A DNA stretch of 64,000 bases from Bacillus pumilus (GCF_003431975.1 NZ_CP027116.1:2418001-2482000); one strand, 5' to 3'. Positions 34,232 to 44,494 are shown, counted from the stretch's first letter. Notes: generated by a model not told the origin, from the sequence alone. A program made the numbers and translations.

Positions 34232-35347
34232 TTAATGATTATAAGAACCCATGTTATCTTGAGAGATTTTTTGATGGAGTGCTGTGTTTAATCCATTGGC
34301 AAGCACGTTTGCCATATCATCAATGAATGTATCGACTTCCTTAGGCGTGACCATGAGATTTTGCCCTAGCGGCGCAAGTACTTCATGGATGAGCTGTCGT
34401 TTCTCTTCTTCAGGAAGAGTTCCTACAATACCTAAGAAGGATTGACGCGTTTCCTCGTCTGGTAAGTCTTCTTCGTTTAGCACTTTTTTCTTTCCAAACG
34501 TCAAACCAGCCGGCACAAGAGAACGGGACGGCCTATCATCTTTCAGTTCTCTACCAAAATGCTTTAAGACATAGTCAATTGTGTCACTTGCAATGGTGAC
34601 TGCATCTACCACTGTCGGAACACCAATGGCAATCACCGGAATCCCCAAAGTTTCTTTGCTTAATTCTTTTCTCTTATTCCCTACACCTGAACCGGGATGG
34701 ATGCCTGTATCAGAGATTTGAATTGTCGTATTCACCCGTTCCACTGCACGAGCAGCAAGGGCATCGATTGCAATGACAAAATCAGGTTTAGACCGTTCGA
34801 TGACACCTTGTATAATGTCACTTGTTTCAATACCGGTCAGTCCCATTACACCCGGTGATAAAGAAGACACTGGACGATATCCTTCCTGTACATTTTCCGG
34901 CTGCAATTCAAAGAGGTGCCGGGTCACAAGCAAGTTTTCAACTGTGAGCGGACCTAACGCATCTGGCGTGACATTCCAGTTTCCTAGTCCTACTACAAGA
35001 CAGCTCGCCTCAGCCTGAATTCCTCGATCTTTTAAAAACTGCGAAAAGTGACGAGCAAAGACTTCGACGACTTTTTCTTGCATCTCAGAATCCTTCTCCC
35101 GAATGCCTTGCGCCTCAAGCGTTAAGTATGTTCCTGCCTTTTTGCTCGTCAGCTCCTCCCCTTCTTTCGTGATCTCCACCGTGCGTATACGGATGCCGTG
35201 CTCCTCTTTTTCCTTTTCGACAATCCCTTGAATTCCGTCCTTTTTGACGACATTCGGATCGTTCTCTTGTTCTAGTATCTCTTTTGTTTCAACAGCCAAG
35301 TCTGTCCGAATTTGATAAGCGCTTAAATCAAGTTTCTGCTTCTCCAT
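34232..35347 (-). CDS. gpr: Germination protease GPR
   Basis: GPR degrades small acid-soluble spore proteins at germination. The 371-residue zymogen (B. subtilis 368) starts [20 protein letters not shown]; the segment around [10 protein letters not shown] resembles the expected propeptide cleavage site. The core has [17 protein letters not shown]. It is expressed in the forespore in B. subtilis; I could not see a convincing sigma-F/G promoter in the 190-bp divergent gap with rpsT. Confidence 0.96.
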   Translation of the reverse strand: MEKQKLDLSAYQIRTDLAVETKEILEQENDPNVVKKDGIQGIVEKEKEEHGIRIRTVEITKEGEELTSKKAGTYLTLEAQGIREKDSEMQEKVVEVFARHFSQFLKDRGIQAEASCLVVGLGNWNVTPDALGPLTVENLLVTRHLFELQPENVQEGYRPVSSLSPGVMGLTGIETSDIIQGVIERSKPDFVIAIDALAARAVERVNTTIQISDTGIHPGSGVGNKRKELSKETLGIPVIAIGVPTVVDAVTIASDTIDYVLKHFGRELKDDRPSRSLVPAGLTFGKKKVLNEEDLPDEETRQSFLGIVGTLPEEEKRQLIHEVLAPLGQNLMVTPKEVDTFIDDMANVLANGLNTALHQKISQDNMGSYNH

Positions 35348-35444
35348 AAAAAGACTCCTTCCACCAAGTAATTATCAGTAGTCTTTCCATCTCTTTCAAG
35401 AAACATTCGAGCGCTTCATCAATGAAAAATACTTTACATTTATA

Positions 35445-35473
35445 TTGCATTCTAAAGGTGTGTTTGATAGAAT
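35445..35473 (+). promoter_or_regulatory. Sigma-A promoter of rpsT
   Basis: TTGCAT (35445-35450), 17 nt, TAGAAT (35468-35473), about 70 bp upstream of the rpsT start. Confidence 0.7.
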
Positions 35474-35545
35474 ACAATTTGTTCTATTGTGAAGATTTAA
35501 CCTTAAGACAATTGTGTTTAGGTTGTATCTTAGGAGGTGAAACAT

Positions 35546-35812
35546 ATGCCAAATATTAAATCAGCGATCAAACGTACAAAAACGAATAACGAACGCCGTG
35601 CACAAAACGCAACAGTCAAGTCTGCGATGCGTACTGCGATTAAACAAGTTGAAGTTTCTGTAGCTAACAACGATGCTGAGCAAGCAAAAGCTGCTCTTTC
35701 TTCTGCTGCGAAACGCATTGACAAAGCCGTTAAAACTGGTCTTGTACACAAAAACGCAGCTGCGCGTTACAAATCAAGACTTGCTAAACAAGTAAACGGA
35801 CTTTCTGCATAA
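35546..35812 (+). CDS. rpsT: 30S ribosomal protein S20
   Basis: The 88-residue lysine/alanine-rich protein ([20 protein letters not shown]) is S20, a primary 16S rRNA binder. A strong AGGAGGTG ribosome binding site precedes the ATG at 35546; the in-frame GTG at 35537 is part of that site. It is a single-gene plus-strand unit. Confidence 0.98.
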   Translation: MPNIKSAIKRTKTNNERRAQNATVKSAMRTAIKQVEVSVANNDAEQAKAALSSAAKRIDKAVKTGLVHKNAAARYKSRLAKQVNGLSA

Positions 35813-35906
35813 TGCTTGCAACGCCTCAGTGATGAGGCACCTGTTTAACTGTACGTCCGTCCTGACCGGCTTAGCCATAAGGACAGACTGGCAATTATAC
35901 ATCTAA

Positions 35907-35942
35907 ACAAAAACGACCCTCTTTTGAGAAGGTCGTTTTTTT
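35907..35942. terminator. Bidirectional terminator between rpsT and holA
   Basis: AAAAACGACC and GGTCGTTTTT form a 10-bp stem around a loop of about 11 bases, with T-runs on both strands, between the convergent rpsT and holA. A second imperfect hairpin (GTCCGTCCT and AGGACAGAC) precedes it at about 35856-35888. Confidence 0.85.
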
Positions 35943-35946
35943 ATGT

Positions 35947-36966
35947 TTAAGCGCCTAGTAATCGAAGCAGGAACAATTCTAGCAATAGCTGCTTGTCCTT
36001 TTTACCGGTTTTCATTTCATAGTCGATCGTTGAGAGCTCTTTGACGATTTGCTTTAGTTCTTCTTCTGAAAATAGTCTTGCCTGATCCATCGCAAGTTTG
36101 ACACGGAATGGATGGACTTTTAGATTTGATGCAATTTGTTTTTGTCCATATCCTTGCTGAGCGAAGTACTTCGTCTGCAAAATCAAGCGAAATTGAGTTG
36201 AGATGAGTGCCAATATTTTAATGGGTTCCTCATTTTGCTTCAGCAAGTCATAAAACATCTGCATGGCCAGAGTGCGGCGTCTGTTGACGATTTGGTTAAT
36301 CAGCTCGAAAATATTCTGTTCTAAGCTTCTTGCAACGAGCTGATTGACATCCGCTAATTCAATTTTCTCTCGCTCTCCAATATATGTACTCAGCTTTCTC
36401 ACCTCTTGAAACAGCGAGGATAGGCTCCCGCCGCACAGCATCACAAGCTGCTCTGCCGCTTCAGATGTGATCGTCTTACCTTCTGTCTTCACCAGTGTCA
36501 TGGTGAAATCCGTTGTTTCTTTAGGGTTTAATTCTTTTGCCTCAACGACAGCTGCTTTCTTTTTTAGTAGCTTGGTGATTTTCTTGCGTTCATCCAGTTT
36601 TTCATATGGCGCTAATAGCACAAGAATCGTATAAGGCGCTGGCTTTTCTAAATAAGCTTCTAACACTGAAAGCTCATGCTCAATCTTTTCCTTTTTCTTT
36701 TCTGCTGTAAGAAAATAAGGATTCTTGATCACAACGAGACGCCTTTCTCCCATGAATGGAAATGTTTCTGCATCTGTCACAGCCTGTTCCAGCGGCACCT
36801 CTTCCATATCAAAAACGGAGTAATTAAAATCCTTCGTTTCCTCATCTACCACAGCTTGTCTCAATTTAGCGGCTGTTTCTTGCAGTAAATACGTTTCTTT
36901 CCCATATAAGCAATAAACGGGATGGATATCCCCTCTTTTTAAATTGTTCCAAACCTCAAAAACCAT
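35947..36966 (-). CDS. holA: DNA polymerase III delta subunit
   Basis: HolA (YqeN) opens the sliding clamp within the clamp loader. The 339-residue protein starts MVFEVWNNLKRGDIHPVYCLYGKETYLLQE and has the delta-type FPFMGERRLVVIKNPYF segment and a helical collar domain. It is a minus-strand gene ahead of rpsT in the conserved order. Confidence 0.95.
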   Translation of the reverse strand: MVFEVWNNLKRGDIHPVYCLYGKETYLLQETAAKLRQAVVDEETKDFNYSVFDMEEVPLEQAVTDAETFPFMGERRLVVIKNPYFLTAEKKKEKIEHELSVLEAYLEKPAPYTILVLLAPYEKLDERKKITKLLKKKAAVVEAKELNPKETTDFTMTLVKTEGKTITSEAAEQLVMLCGGSLSSLFQEVRKLSTYIGEREKIELADVNQLVARSLEQNIFELINQIVNRRRTLAMQMFYDLLKQNEEPIKILALISTQFRLILQTKYFAQQGYGQKQIASNLKVHPFRVKLAMDQARLFSEEELKQIVKELSTIDYEMKTGKKDKQLLLELFLLRLLGA

Positions 36967-37203
36967 AAATTGAATCCCTCTCTTTCACTTCCTCCTCTAT
37001 CCTAAAGTGTGTGAAGACATTAGTAAAGAGGAAGCTGAAAGTGCCGCCTCCTCATTTATAGTAAACGTCTGGTGCAAGCTCCCGGGTCAGCTCGCTGTCA
37101 GACGATATTCATAAAATGATCATGAAAATGGAAAACGGTTACTTTACCTTCTAGCAATTCCAAATGAGTTCAAGTATACTAAAATTAGCCAGGAGGGATG
37201 AAA

Positions 37204-37338
37204 ATGAATGAATTTGAAAAAAATGTTCAAAGCAAGCGGAATGATGTGACCGACTCAGCCGTTGGTTTTATCGTCACATTCGGATTTTTCGCCTCAATGT
37301 TTATTTTGGCAACAATTATACACCTCGTTGGATCTTAA
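37204..37338 (+). CDS. yqzM: YqzM family small membrane protein
   Basis: The 44-residue protein (MNEFEKNVQSKRNDVTDSAV...) has one transmembrane helix near the C-terminus (GFIVTFGFFASMFILATII). It matches the YqzM family, present between holA and comEC in Bacillus; function unknown. GGAGGG lies eight bases upstream of the ATG. Confidence 0.88.
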   Translation: MNEFEKNVQSKRNDVTDSAVGFIVTFGFFASMFILATIIHLVGS

Positions 37339-37353
37339 CTTCATGATTGCTAA

Positions 37354-37379
37354 ATGACTGCCGTTTTGGCAGTTTTTTT
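37354..37379 (+). terminator. Intrinsic terminator of yqzM
   Basis: CTGCC and GGCAG flank a GTTTT loop and are followed by TTTTTTT. It reaches into the comEC stop codon on the opposite strand. Confidence 0.75.
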
Positions 37380-39705
37380 ATTGATTTTGTAAGATATCAT
37401 ATGGAGGATGCGTGTAAAACGTTCCTTCCTCCTCAAGAAATTCGAAGGTCACACTCCCATCACGATCTGTGCGGTACACCTTTGTTTCATGGGCCTTTAA
37501 ATTTTCCAAGACTTCCTGATGAGGGTGCTGATAACGATTGCGCTCACCAGCCGAAATAAGTGCATGCGATGGTTTCAGATGCTCAAGCCACTCCTCGCTC
37601 GTTGACCCTTTACTCCCATGATGTCCAACCTTTAAGACATCTGCTCGAAGGTGAGGATAAGCGTCGATGATGTCTCGCTCCCCTTCTTGTTCAAGGTCAC
37701 CAGTGAGAAGAAACCGTTTCCCGCCAAGAGTAAAGGTCAAAACGAGTGAATCATTGTTCTTACTTGTCACCCGGTCTTGCGAAGGATGAAGAACCTCAAA
37801 TATGTGCTCTCCAACTCGGAGCTGATCTCCTCTTTCTAATTCATCAATTATGATCCCTTTTTCAGCTGCTTCTTTTAGTAGCTTTGCATCCTCTTTACTT
37901 CGGGCAAAGCCTTTTGGTATGGCCAGCCGCTTTACTTTATTTCGCCTGATTAAACGAATCGCTTCTCCCATGTGGTCTTGATCAGCATGCGTCAGAATCA
38001 GCATATCAAGTTTCGCTATCCCTTTAGAATGCAGAAACGGGATTAGGGTTTGATCACCGATTGTAGACACTTTACGTCGTTTTTTCCACGGTTCCTCTTC
38101 AAAAGAAAGCCTGCCACCAGTATCTACGAGTAGGTGCCCCTTTCGATGGGGGAGCTGAATAAACAAACTATCCCCCTGCCCTACATCCAGCATCGTGACC
38201 TCCCCTTTTTGAAGAACATTCGGAGTAAAGAAGTGTACACTCAATACACCAATGAGAAAAAGAGTCGGTACAGCATAGGATGCCGCAGAAGCTTTGCACT
38301 CCATCACAAATAACAGAACCACGATGGCGACTACCTCAAGAAGAATATGCCACCAAGCAGATTTCATAAATATGAAAGTGAATCCATCAAAAACAGCGAT
38401 TTGAGCTGATAACTGATGACTACACCAAATGGCCGAATCAAGCAGCTGAAACAATGTTTGTCCAAGCGGAAGATAAACGATGGACAAAAGAAAAAAAAGT
38501 AAGGAAAAAGGCAGGACAACTACCGTATAAAAAGGGACATAGATCATATTCATAGGGATGCCAAGCAAAGAAAATTGCTGAAAATGATATAAAAGTACAG
38601 GAAGCGAGGCAAGTTGCGCAACAAAGGAGATCAGGAATAATTGCATCACTGCACTTTTCACTTTTGATAATATGTTAGCCGATAACACAATAAAAAATGT
38701 CACCACGAATGAAAGCTGAAATCCGATATCAAATAGATAAAGAGGATGAATAGCTAATAAGAGTAAAAACGTCGCACTCAATACGACCGCAGAAGGCTGT
38801 TTCTTTTCTTTTGGCAGGCTCGTCATCAGTAAATAGATGCCTGCCATGAGACAAGCTCTTAAAACAGATGGGGCAGCACCTGTCAAACAAGCATAAACAG
38901 GAAGAAAGCATAATAGTAGAATACGTGCTGTCTCTCTTGTTATACCTAAACGGAGCAGACACCAGAATAAACAAGCAAGAAGCGTTTGCACATGCAACCC
39001 TGAGATCGCTAGTAAATGAATCATACCAAGCATTTGATAATCTCTTAGCGTATCAGGATCAATGAACTCACGGTCGCCAAAAATAAGTGCCTGAACAATA
39101 CCAACGGAATTCTTTGGCACATGATCCTCTAAAAATTTCAAGCCCTTTTGCCTCATCACTCGAAGATAATAGGAAGGGTGATCTTTTTTTGTACAGCTTT
39201 TGATCGACTGCGGTAAGAAAATAGCGTTGATGTTTTTTGTTTTTAAGAATTGATCGTATGGAAACCCGTTAGGAATGGTTGCGTGTTTAGGCGGTCGAAC
39301 TTCACCTGTCACATGACAGCTCATACCAGGCTCTACAGCTTTCAGCAGTTCTTTTTCATGCTCTGTTTGAATGGTATAGAAAGCCGCCAGTCGTTCATCG
39401 TCTATTGACACAGTCGCTGATAAACGATTGCCATCAATTTTCGGAATACTTTCAATCACAACAGGTCCAGAAAGAAATCTTTCTTGTGCGGGTTGATCCA
39501 CTTCGAAGGACGTATGAATGGTAAAAATAAGTGTATAGGCAGTGCCGCAAAGGCTGACCATTAGAAAAAGCTGGGGAATTCTTTTTAGTAGGCTGAAAAG
39601 TAAAATGATGAGAAGAAAAAGAAGAAAATATATATGGAGATGATATGCAGCTAGAGCAATTCCAACAGCTGCTGAAATTGCTCCAAACGGCAAATAATTA
39701 AACAT
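37378..39705 (-). CDS. comEC: ComEC/Rec2 DNA uptake channel
   Basis: ComEC moves transforming single-stranded DNA across the membrane. The 775-residue protein has many membrane helices with the competence domain (MLGMIHLLAISGLHVQTLLA) and a C-terminal metallo-beta-lactamase domain (TMLDVGQGDSLFIQ, LTHADQDHMGEA, GHHGSKGS) that may degrade the second strand. I use ATG at 39705, overlapping the comEB stop by 8 bp and giving the B. subtilis length; the frame is open 23 codons further. Confidence 0.94.
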   Translation of the reverse strand: MFNYLPFGAISAAVGIALAAYHLHIYFLLFLLIILLFSLLKRIPQLFLMVSLCGTAYTLIFTIHTSFEVDQPAQERFLSGPVVIESIPKIDGNRLSATVSIDDERLAAFYTIQTEHEKELLKAVEPGMSCHVTGEVRPPKHATIPNGFPYDQFLKTKNINAIFLPQSIKSCTKKDHPSYYLRVMRQKGLKFLEDHVPKNSVGIVQALIFGDREFIDPDTLRDYQMLGMIHLLAISGLHVQTLLACLFWCLLRLGITRETARILLLCFLPVYACLTGAAPSVLRACLMAGIYLLMTSLPKEKKQPSAVVLSATFLLLLAIHPLYLFDIGFQLSFVVTFFIVLSANILSKVKSAVMQLFLISFVAQLASLPVLLYHFQQFSLLGIPMNMIYVPFYTVVVLPFSLLFFLLSIVYLPLGQTLFQLLDSAIWCSHQLSAQIAVFDGFTFIFMKSAWWHILLEVVAIVVLLFVMECKASAASYAVPTLFLIGVLSVHFFTPNVLQKGEVTMLDVGQGDSLFIQLPHRKGHLLVDTGGRLSFEEEPWKKRRKVSTIGDQTLIPFLHSKGIAKLDMLILTHADQDHMGEAIRLIRRNKVKRLAIPKGFARSKEDAKLLKEAAEKGIIIDELERGDQLRVGEHIFEVLHPSQDRVTSKNNDSLVLTFTLGGKRFLLTGDLEQEGERDIIDAYPHLRADVLKVGHHGSKGSTSEEWLEHLKPSHALISAGERNRYQHPHQEVLENLKAHETKVYRTDRDGSVTFEFLEEEGTFYTHPPYDILQNQ

Positions 39706-40267
39706 AGGAAGTAAATAATTGATTCGCCTTCTCATGCATATCGCGGATTTCTGCTTCGCTACGTCCTGATTCACTCAGCTTGCCGATTAAATCTGCAACA
39801 AAGGCCAATTTTTCTTGATTTTTTAAGTCAATGATCATTTCATCCAGTTCCACTTGTTCCGTTTGAACGCCTGCCTGCTCGAATAAATCGACAGCATACG
39901 GATGATTTTTATAATCCTTTGCATAGTACACAGTTCGAATACCTGCTTGAATAATGGCTTTACAGCACTGCAAACAAGGAAAATGTGTAACATATATTTC
40001 AGCATCAGCTGTAGGCGCACCAAATTTAGCACATTGTAAAATAGCGTTCATCTCCGCATGAATAGTGCGAACGCAGTGATGATCAATGACATAGCATCCC
40101 ACATCTGCACAATGGACATCACCAGCAATAGAGCCATTATACCCTCCTGCAATGATACGCTTGTCTCTTACAATGGTCGCCCCCACAGCTAGACGCTCAC
40201 AGGTGCTTCGTAAAGCAAGCAAATGGCTTTGTGCCATAAAATATTGATTCCATGAAATTCTTTCCAC
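39698..40267 (-). CDS. comEB: ComEB, dCMP deaminase family
   Basis: The 189-residue protein has the deaminase zinc motifs HAEMNAIL and PCLQCCKAI. In B. subtilis ComEB deaminates dCMP and is also linked to polar placement of the uptake machinery. It overlaps comEC and lies 65 bp after comEA. Confidence 0.95.
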   Translation of the reverse strand: MERISWNQYFMAQSHLLALRSTCERLAVGATIVRDKRIIAGGYNGSIAGDVHCADVGCYVIDHHCVRTIHAEMNAILQCAKFGAPTADAEIYVTHFPCLQCCKAIIQAGIRTVYYAKDYKNHPYAVDLFEQAGVQTEQVELDEMIIDLKNQEKLAFVADLIGKLSESGRSEAEIRDMHEKANQLFTSYV

Positions 40268-40332
40268 GAGCTGATCCCTCCAGAATGATGGTTGGTATTA
40301 AGTGTACATGCCTTTCTTCTATACCGTCAATT

Positions 40333-40971
40333 CTACTTAACGGTCAATTCACTTTTCAGCCGTTCAATGGTTTTCTCCCCAAAACCTGAAATGTTCCGCA
40401 AATCTTCAATTTGTTGAAATTCACCGTGTTCTTCTCTATACGTAATGATGGCTTCTGCTTTAGCAGGTCCAATTCCATTAATGGTTTGTAATTCCGCTGC
40501 ATCAGCCTGATTGACATTGACAGCCTGACTCTTTTCAATATCCGATGGTATGTCAGTCGCTGCAGTTTGTGTTTGCGTCGCTCTCTCTATTTCTCCCCGC
40601 TTCCGAACATAAATCATCATGCTATCCTCTAATTTTGCCGCTTGATTGATATCTAACGTGTCTGCTTTACTTGTAAAGCCCCCTGCTCTCCGAATTGCTT
40701 CTTCCACCCTTGCACCAGATTGAAACGAGTAAACCCCTGGCTTTTTCACAGCTCCTTTAACCTCTACAAAAATGGAGGATGAGTCGTTGTCATTCTTTTC
40801 TTGTTTGTCTTCTAATGTGACTTGTATGTCTTTATTTCCCTTTAATTTACCCCGCTCATTGCCGCTCTCTCTATTTCCTGCGAATAAGAAGAACAAGGTG
40901 ATGATGATCACAACCATGAGCCCAGCTGTGATATAAAGACTGTATTTTTTCAATGGAATAAATCGCTTCAC
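40333..40971 (-). CDS. comEA: ComEA DNA receptor
   Basis: ComEA binds double-stranded DNA outside the membrane in competence. The 212-residue protein has one N-terminal membrane helix (ITAGLMVVIIITLFFLFAG), an SLBB domain (VEVKGAVKKPGVYSFQSGAR) and a C-terminal helix-hairpin-helix domain (NQADAAELQTINGIGPAKAE). The start is GTG at 40971. It is divergent from comER with only 90 bp between; I could not define ComK boxes there. Confidence 0.94.
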   Translation of the reverse strand: MKRFIPLKKYSLYITAGLMVVIIITLFFLFAGNRESGNERGKLKGNKDIQVTLEDKQEKNDNDSSSIFVEVKGAVKKPGVYSFQSGARVEEAIRRAGGFTSKADTLDINQAAKLEDSMMIYVRKRGEIERATQTQTAATDIPSDIEKSQAVNVNQADAAELQTINGIGPAKAEAIITYREEHGEFQQIEDLRNISGFGEKTIERLKSELTVK

Positions 40972-41061
40972 GTGCTCACGCTTCTTTCAATCATATTTTT
41001 CTACTGCTTCACATACTGTTTAGAAGATAACAGATCCTATGCGTCTAAGGAGGGAGAATGT

Positions 41062-41910
41062 TTGAATATAGGGATAATCGGTACAGGAAACATGGGTACC
41101 ATACTTACTGAGGCGTTTATTGAATCTAAGACAGTCAATCCCTCATCCATCACTATCACAAACCGAACCATTGAAAAAGCGTTCAATATAAAAAAGAACC
41201 ATCCAGAGCTTGAAGTAACAAAACAGCTGTCTGGGACTGTGACGAATAAAGATTTCATCTTTGTTTGTGTCAAACCACTTGATATTTATCCCCTGTTAAA
41301 GGAGCTGAGCCCTCATTTAACAGAGCAGCAAACCATCGTCATCATCACAAGCCCGGTACATCCTGAGCAGCTTCAAGATGTCGTTCCTTGCCAAACCGCT
41401 AGGCTAATTCCAAGCATTACGAACCGTGCTTTATCAGGGGCATCACTTTTAACATTTGGATCGTCATGCAATGTGGCGACAAAAACAGCGTTAAGACAGT
41501 TAGCTTCCCACATTTCAACACCAATTGAGATTCAACATTCGATTACAAGAGCGGCTTCAGATATCGTTAGCTGCGGTCCTGCCTTTATCAGCTTTCTTGT
41601 TCAGAAAATGATTGAAGCAGCTGTCGAAGAAACGGATATTTCTAAAGAAGAAGCTACTACCTTATCAGAAGATATGCTTGTAGGGCTTGGCCGTTTGATT
41701 GAAAAAAGAGTCTATACACTTCCAACTCTGCAAAACAAAGTGTGTGTAAAAGGCGGCGTCACCGGTGAAGGAATTAAAGCACTGGAAGCAGGTGTTCAAG
41801 ATATGTTTCACCGACTTTTTCAAAACACACATGAAAAGTTCGATGAAGATCTTGAAGCGGTTGCACATCAATACCCGCCAAGCGTGTTTACTGATGATCG
41901 CAGAAATTAA
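41062..41910 (+). CDS. comER: ComER, pyrroline-5-carboxylate reductase-like protein
   Basis: The 282-residue Rossmann-fold protein is similar to ProC (NIGIIGTGNMGTILTEAF at the N-terminus, later DIVSCGPAFISFLVQ). In Bacillus, ComER affects sporulation and biofilm formation; its substrate is unknown. TTG at 41062 is chosen because AGGAGGG lies seven bases upstream; the open frame extends back to 40972 through unrelated sequence. Confidence 0.9.
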   Translation: MNIGIIGTGNMGTILTEAFIESKTVNPSSITITNRTIEKAFNIKKNHPELEVTKQLSGTVTNKDFIFVCVKPLDIYPLLKELSPHLTEQQTIVIITSPVHPEQLQDVVPCQTARLIPSITNRALSGASLLTFGSSCNVATKTALRQLASHISTPIEIQHSITRAASDIVSCGPAFISFLVQKMIEAAVEETDISKEEATTLSEDMLVGLGRLIEKRVYTLPTLQNKVCVKGGVTGEGIKALEAGVQDMFHRLFQNTHEKFDEDLEAVAHQYPPSVFTDDRRN

Positions 41911-41941
41911 CCATCTCTGCAACAAGCGAAAAAAGGGTTTT

Positions 41942-41974
41942 AAAAAACCATCGTTCCATTAAACGATGGTTTTT
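41942..41974. terminator. Bidirectional terminator between comER and yqeM
   Basis: AACCATCGTT and AACGATGGTT form a 10-bp stem with T-runs on both strands. The yqeM stop codon lies at the edge of its loop, so the last codons of yqeM form one arm. Confidence 0.85.
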
Positions 41975-42702
41975 GGTTTCTTAGCTGAAATGAAATATCT
42001 TTCGGCAAATTCCCCGGGCGCTTCATTTGTAAAATCAGCGGTCACTTCTATCTGTTCAAAGCCAGCGGACTCAAGGAATGCGGCATATGTTTCAAATGGA
42101 AATGTGCGCTGTTCATGTGTCTCATCATAACGCTGATACACGTCTCCGTCCTTTACAAAAAAGCTTAAATCATGAATGACTGAATATTCGTCATCCCCTT
42201 GATCACTCTGCCAAATATAGCTGATCTCTTCATCCTGATCGGCATAAGTCGAACCTGGGAATACCTCTTCCATTTTGTAAGGTGTATGAACATCAAAGAG
42301 TAAAACCCCATCTGCCTCTAAAAGCTGAAACATGTTTTTAAAGGTTTTTTTGACGTCATTTTCGTTTTTTAAGTAATTCAAGGAATCACAGCAAATAACG
42401 GCTGTCTGGAACGCTTGCTCAAAACCCGTAAGCTCTCTCATATCTTGATGTATAAATTGAATGGACTGATTTCTCGCCTGCGCTTTATACTGAGCAAAGG
42501 CCAGCATTTCTTCACTAAGGTCAATTCCTGTGACCTTGTGGCCTTTTTCAGACAAGCGAAGTGAAATCTCTCCAGTTCCACACCCAACATCAATAATGGC
42601 AGCATTCGGCTTGATATACTGCTGGATCCACTGAACCCATTCATCATAAGGGGCATGTGTCATGAGCTCGTCATAAACACCTGCAAACCCTTGATAAATC
42701 AT
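41959..42702 (-). CDS. yqeM: YqeM, class I SAM-dependent methyltransferase
   Basis: The 247-residue protein has the SAM-binding motif IIDVGCGTGEISLRL and a VICCDSLNYL motif IV region. The substrate is unknown. It overlaps rsfS by 4 bp and is the last gene of the yqeG-yqeM operon. Confidence 0.9.
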   Translation of the reverse strand: MIYQGFAGVYDELMTHAPYDEWVQWIQQYIKPNAAIIDVGCGTGEISLRLSEKGHKVTGIDLSEEMLAFAQYKAQARNQSIQFIHQDMRELTGFEQAFQTAVICCDSLNYLKNENDVKKTFKNMFQLLEADGVLLFDVHTPYKMEEVFPGSTYADQDEEISYIWQSDQGDDEYSVIHDLSFFVKDGDVYQRYDETHEQRTFPFETYAAFLESAGFEQIEVTADFTNEAPGEFAERYFISAKKPKTIV

Positions 42703-43055
42703 GAGTTAATGCCAAGCGAAAGCGTTTCTCTTGGCGCATCTCCCCAAAGCTTTTCTAGATTGTAGTATCCTCTTTCTTCTTTGTGGAACACATGAGCAAT
42801 AACGTCACCTAGGTCAATCAATACCCATCTTGCTTCGTCAAAGCCTTCCATCTTTTTGACTTCGATGCCGCCTTCTTCTGCAAGTTGCTTCACTTCTCTT
42901 GCAATGGCCTGCACTTGTTTGTCAGAATTCCCGTGACAAATGAGAAAATAATCTGCAACAAGTGAGATTCCTTGCATATTTAGGGCAATAATATCCTCAG
43001 CCCGTTTATCATCGCATGCTCCTGCTGCGATGTTTAAAATTGATGATGAATCCAT
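42699..43055 (-). CDS. rsfS: Ribosome silencing factor RsfS
   Basis: RsfS binds L14 and prevents subunit joining in starvation. The 118-residue protein has the conserved DDKRAEDIIALNMQGISLVADYFLICHGNS and GFDEARWVLIDLGDVIAHVFHKEERGYYNLEKLWGDA regions (read in parts). It lies 12 bp after yqeK. Confidence 0.96.
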   Translation of the reverse strand: MDSSSILNIAAGACDDKRAEDIIALNMQGISLVADYFLICHGNSDKQVQAIAREVKQLAEEGGIEVKKMEGFDEARWVLIDLGDVIAHVFHKEERGYYNLEKLWGDAPRETLSLGINS

Positions 43056-43067
43056 CCAAATTCCTCC

Positions 43068-43631
43068 TTAATTGTTCTTATGCACAAGCGAGTTGTAAGT
43101 AGCCAGTGTATCTGGAAAGACTGGCTGATTCTTTTTCATTAAAAAGCTGATTGTGTTTTTTAATGATTGAATCAATGCATGATCCAAATCTTGCTCGGCT
43201 AACTCTCTTACTTCTTCAACACCAGGGAATTGACGTCCTGGTTCGATATAATCTGCGACATAAATGACCTTTTCAAGTAATGTCATATCAGGTCTCCCTG
43301 ATGTATGAAATTCAATAGCCGTTAAAATGTCTTGGTCGTGAATAGCTGCTTCCTTTTTCACCAAATAGGCACCAACTGGGGCATGCCAAAGCTCGGGCGA
43401 ATATTCAAGCAATAGAGGATTCATTTTTTCCTGCTGGATGATCCCCTTCATTTCCTCTTTCGGTCTGAATTTGGCATAATCATGAAAAATAGCGGCGATC
43501 TCTGCTTTTTTCACATCAGCACCGAACCGTTCCGCTAATGAAATGGCTGTACTCATGACCCCAAGTGTATGTGTATATCTATGCTCTGTTAACTGCTCTT
43601 TAACACAGTTCAATGCTTCTTCACGATTCAT
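43068..43631 (-). CDS. yqeK: HD-domain Ap4A hydrolase YqeK
   Basis: The 187-residue HD phosphohydrolase has [12 protein letters not shown], then IFHDYAK for the HD pair, and HTSGRPDM. YqeK-type enzymes cleave diadenosine tetraphosphate symmetrically to ADP. It overlaps nadD by 11 bp. Confidence 0.94.
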   Translation of the reverse strand: MNREEALNCVKEQLTEHRYTHTLGVMSTAISLAERFGADVKKAEIAAIFHDYAKFRPKEEMKGIIQQEKMNPLLLEYSPELWHAPVGAYLVKKEAAIHDQDILTAIEFHTSGRPDMTLLEKVIYVADYIEPGRQFPGVEEVRELAEQDLDHALIQSLKNTISFLMKKNQPVFPDTLATYNSLVHKNN

Positions 43632-44190
43632 ATAAATGATGCTCCTTTATATAACGCTCAACAGCTTTCGGTATCAAATAATCGACAGGTTCACCCTGCT
43701 TTATTCGCTGCCTAATCAATGTCGATGATACATCAAAAGCTGGAACATCTGCAAATAAAAGAGGATATGCCGTGCTTCCAACGTAACCCGGTCTTTTCAT
43801 CCCAATAAAGGTAATCATCTGAAGCAAATCATCAATCCGATGCCATTTTGGCAAATACTCGACCATGTCCGCTCCAATCATAAAAAAGAACTCATCCTCA
43901 GGATGACGCTTCTTTAAAAGCTCCACCGTATCTACTGTATAAGATGGACCCTCTCGCTCCATTTCAATGAGCTCCATCCGAAAATGCGCATTTGACTGGA
44001 TCGCCGCTTCCACCATTTTTACCCGGTGACGACTATCAGCTCGTTTCCGATCTGTTTTATGAGGGGGCTTATGATTTGGGATAAACCAAATTTCATCAAG
44101 CCCCACTTGAAAACACACCTCATTTGCCATCAGCAAATGCCCATTATGAGGAGGATCAAACGTACCGCCGAACAACCCTATTTTTTTCAT
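43621..44190 (-). CDS. nadD: Nicotinate-nucleotide adenylyltransferase
   Basis: NadD makes nicotinic acid adenine dinucleotide in NAD synthesis. The 189-residue protein has [16 protein letters not shown] and the C-terminal [15 protein letters not shown] motif. ATG at 44190 is preceded by AAAGGTGGA; the length equals B. subtilis NadD. It lies between yhbY and yqeK. Confidence 0.97.
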   Translation of the reverse strand: MKKIGLFGGTFDPPHNGHLLMANEVCFQVGLDEIWFIPNHKPPHKTDRKRADSRHRVKMVEAAIQSNAHFRMELIEMEREGPSYTVDTVELLKKRHPEDEFFFMIGADMVEYLPKWHRIDDLLQMITFIGMKRPGYVGSTAYPLLFADVPAFDVSSTLIRQRIKQGEPVDYLIPKAVERYIKEHHLYES

Positions 44191-44203
44191 ATCACATCCA
44201 CCT

Positions 44204-44494
44204 TTACGGCAGCTTAATTTGTTTATTTTCCTTTGATTCTTTATAAAGGACAATCACATTTCCGATCGTTTGAACAAGTTCAGCTTTTGCACCTTTTACA
44301 AGTGCTTTCGCAACTTCTGTTTTGTCCTCGTCGCAATTTTGCAATACGCTGACTTTTAACAGTTCTCTTGCTTCAAGCGCCTCGGAAATTTGCTTGACCA
44401 TATTGTCATTTACCCCGCCTTTTCCTACTTGGAAAATAGGTGATAAATGATGTGCTTGTGCACGTAAAAAACGTTTTTGTTTACCTTTTAACAT
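44204..44494 (-). CDS. yhbY: YhbY family RNA-binding protein (YqeI)
   Basis: The 96-residue CRM-domain protein starts [28 protein letters not shown] and contains the conserved basic GxxG-type loop. It associates with pre-50S particles in other bacteria. It overlaps aroE by 7 bp. Confidence 0.95.
   Translation of the reverse strand: MLKGKQKRFLRAQAHHLSPIFQVGKGGVNDNMVKQISEALEARELLKVSVLQNCDEDKTEVAKALVKGAKAELVQTIGNVIVLYKESKENKQIKLP

Noticed and set aside
35856..35888. Imperfect hairpin after rpsT as a separate regulatory RNA
   Set aside because: It has a mismatch and no independent promoter; it is more simply part of the rpsT 3' untranslated region ahead of the terminator.
40972..41061. Upstream extension of comER
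   Set aside because: The N-terminal Rossmann motif starts directly after TTG at 41062, which has a strong ribosome binding site; the extension is hydrophobic and overlaps the comEA promoter region.
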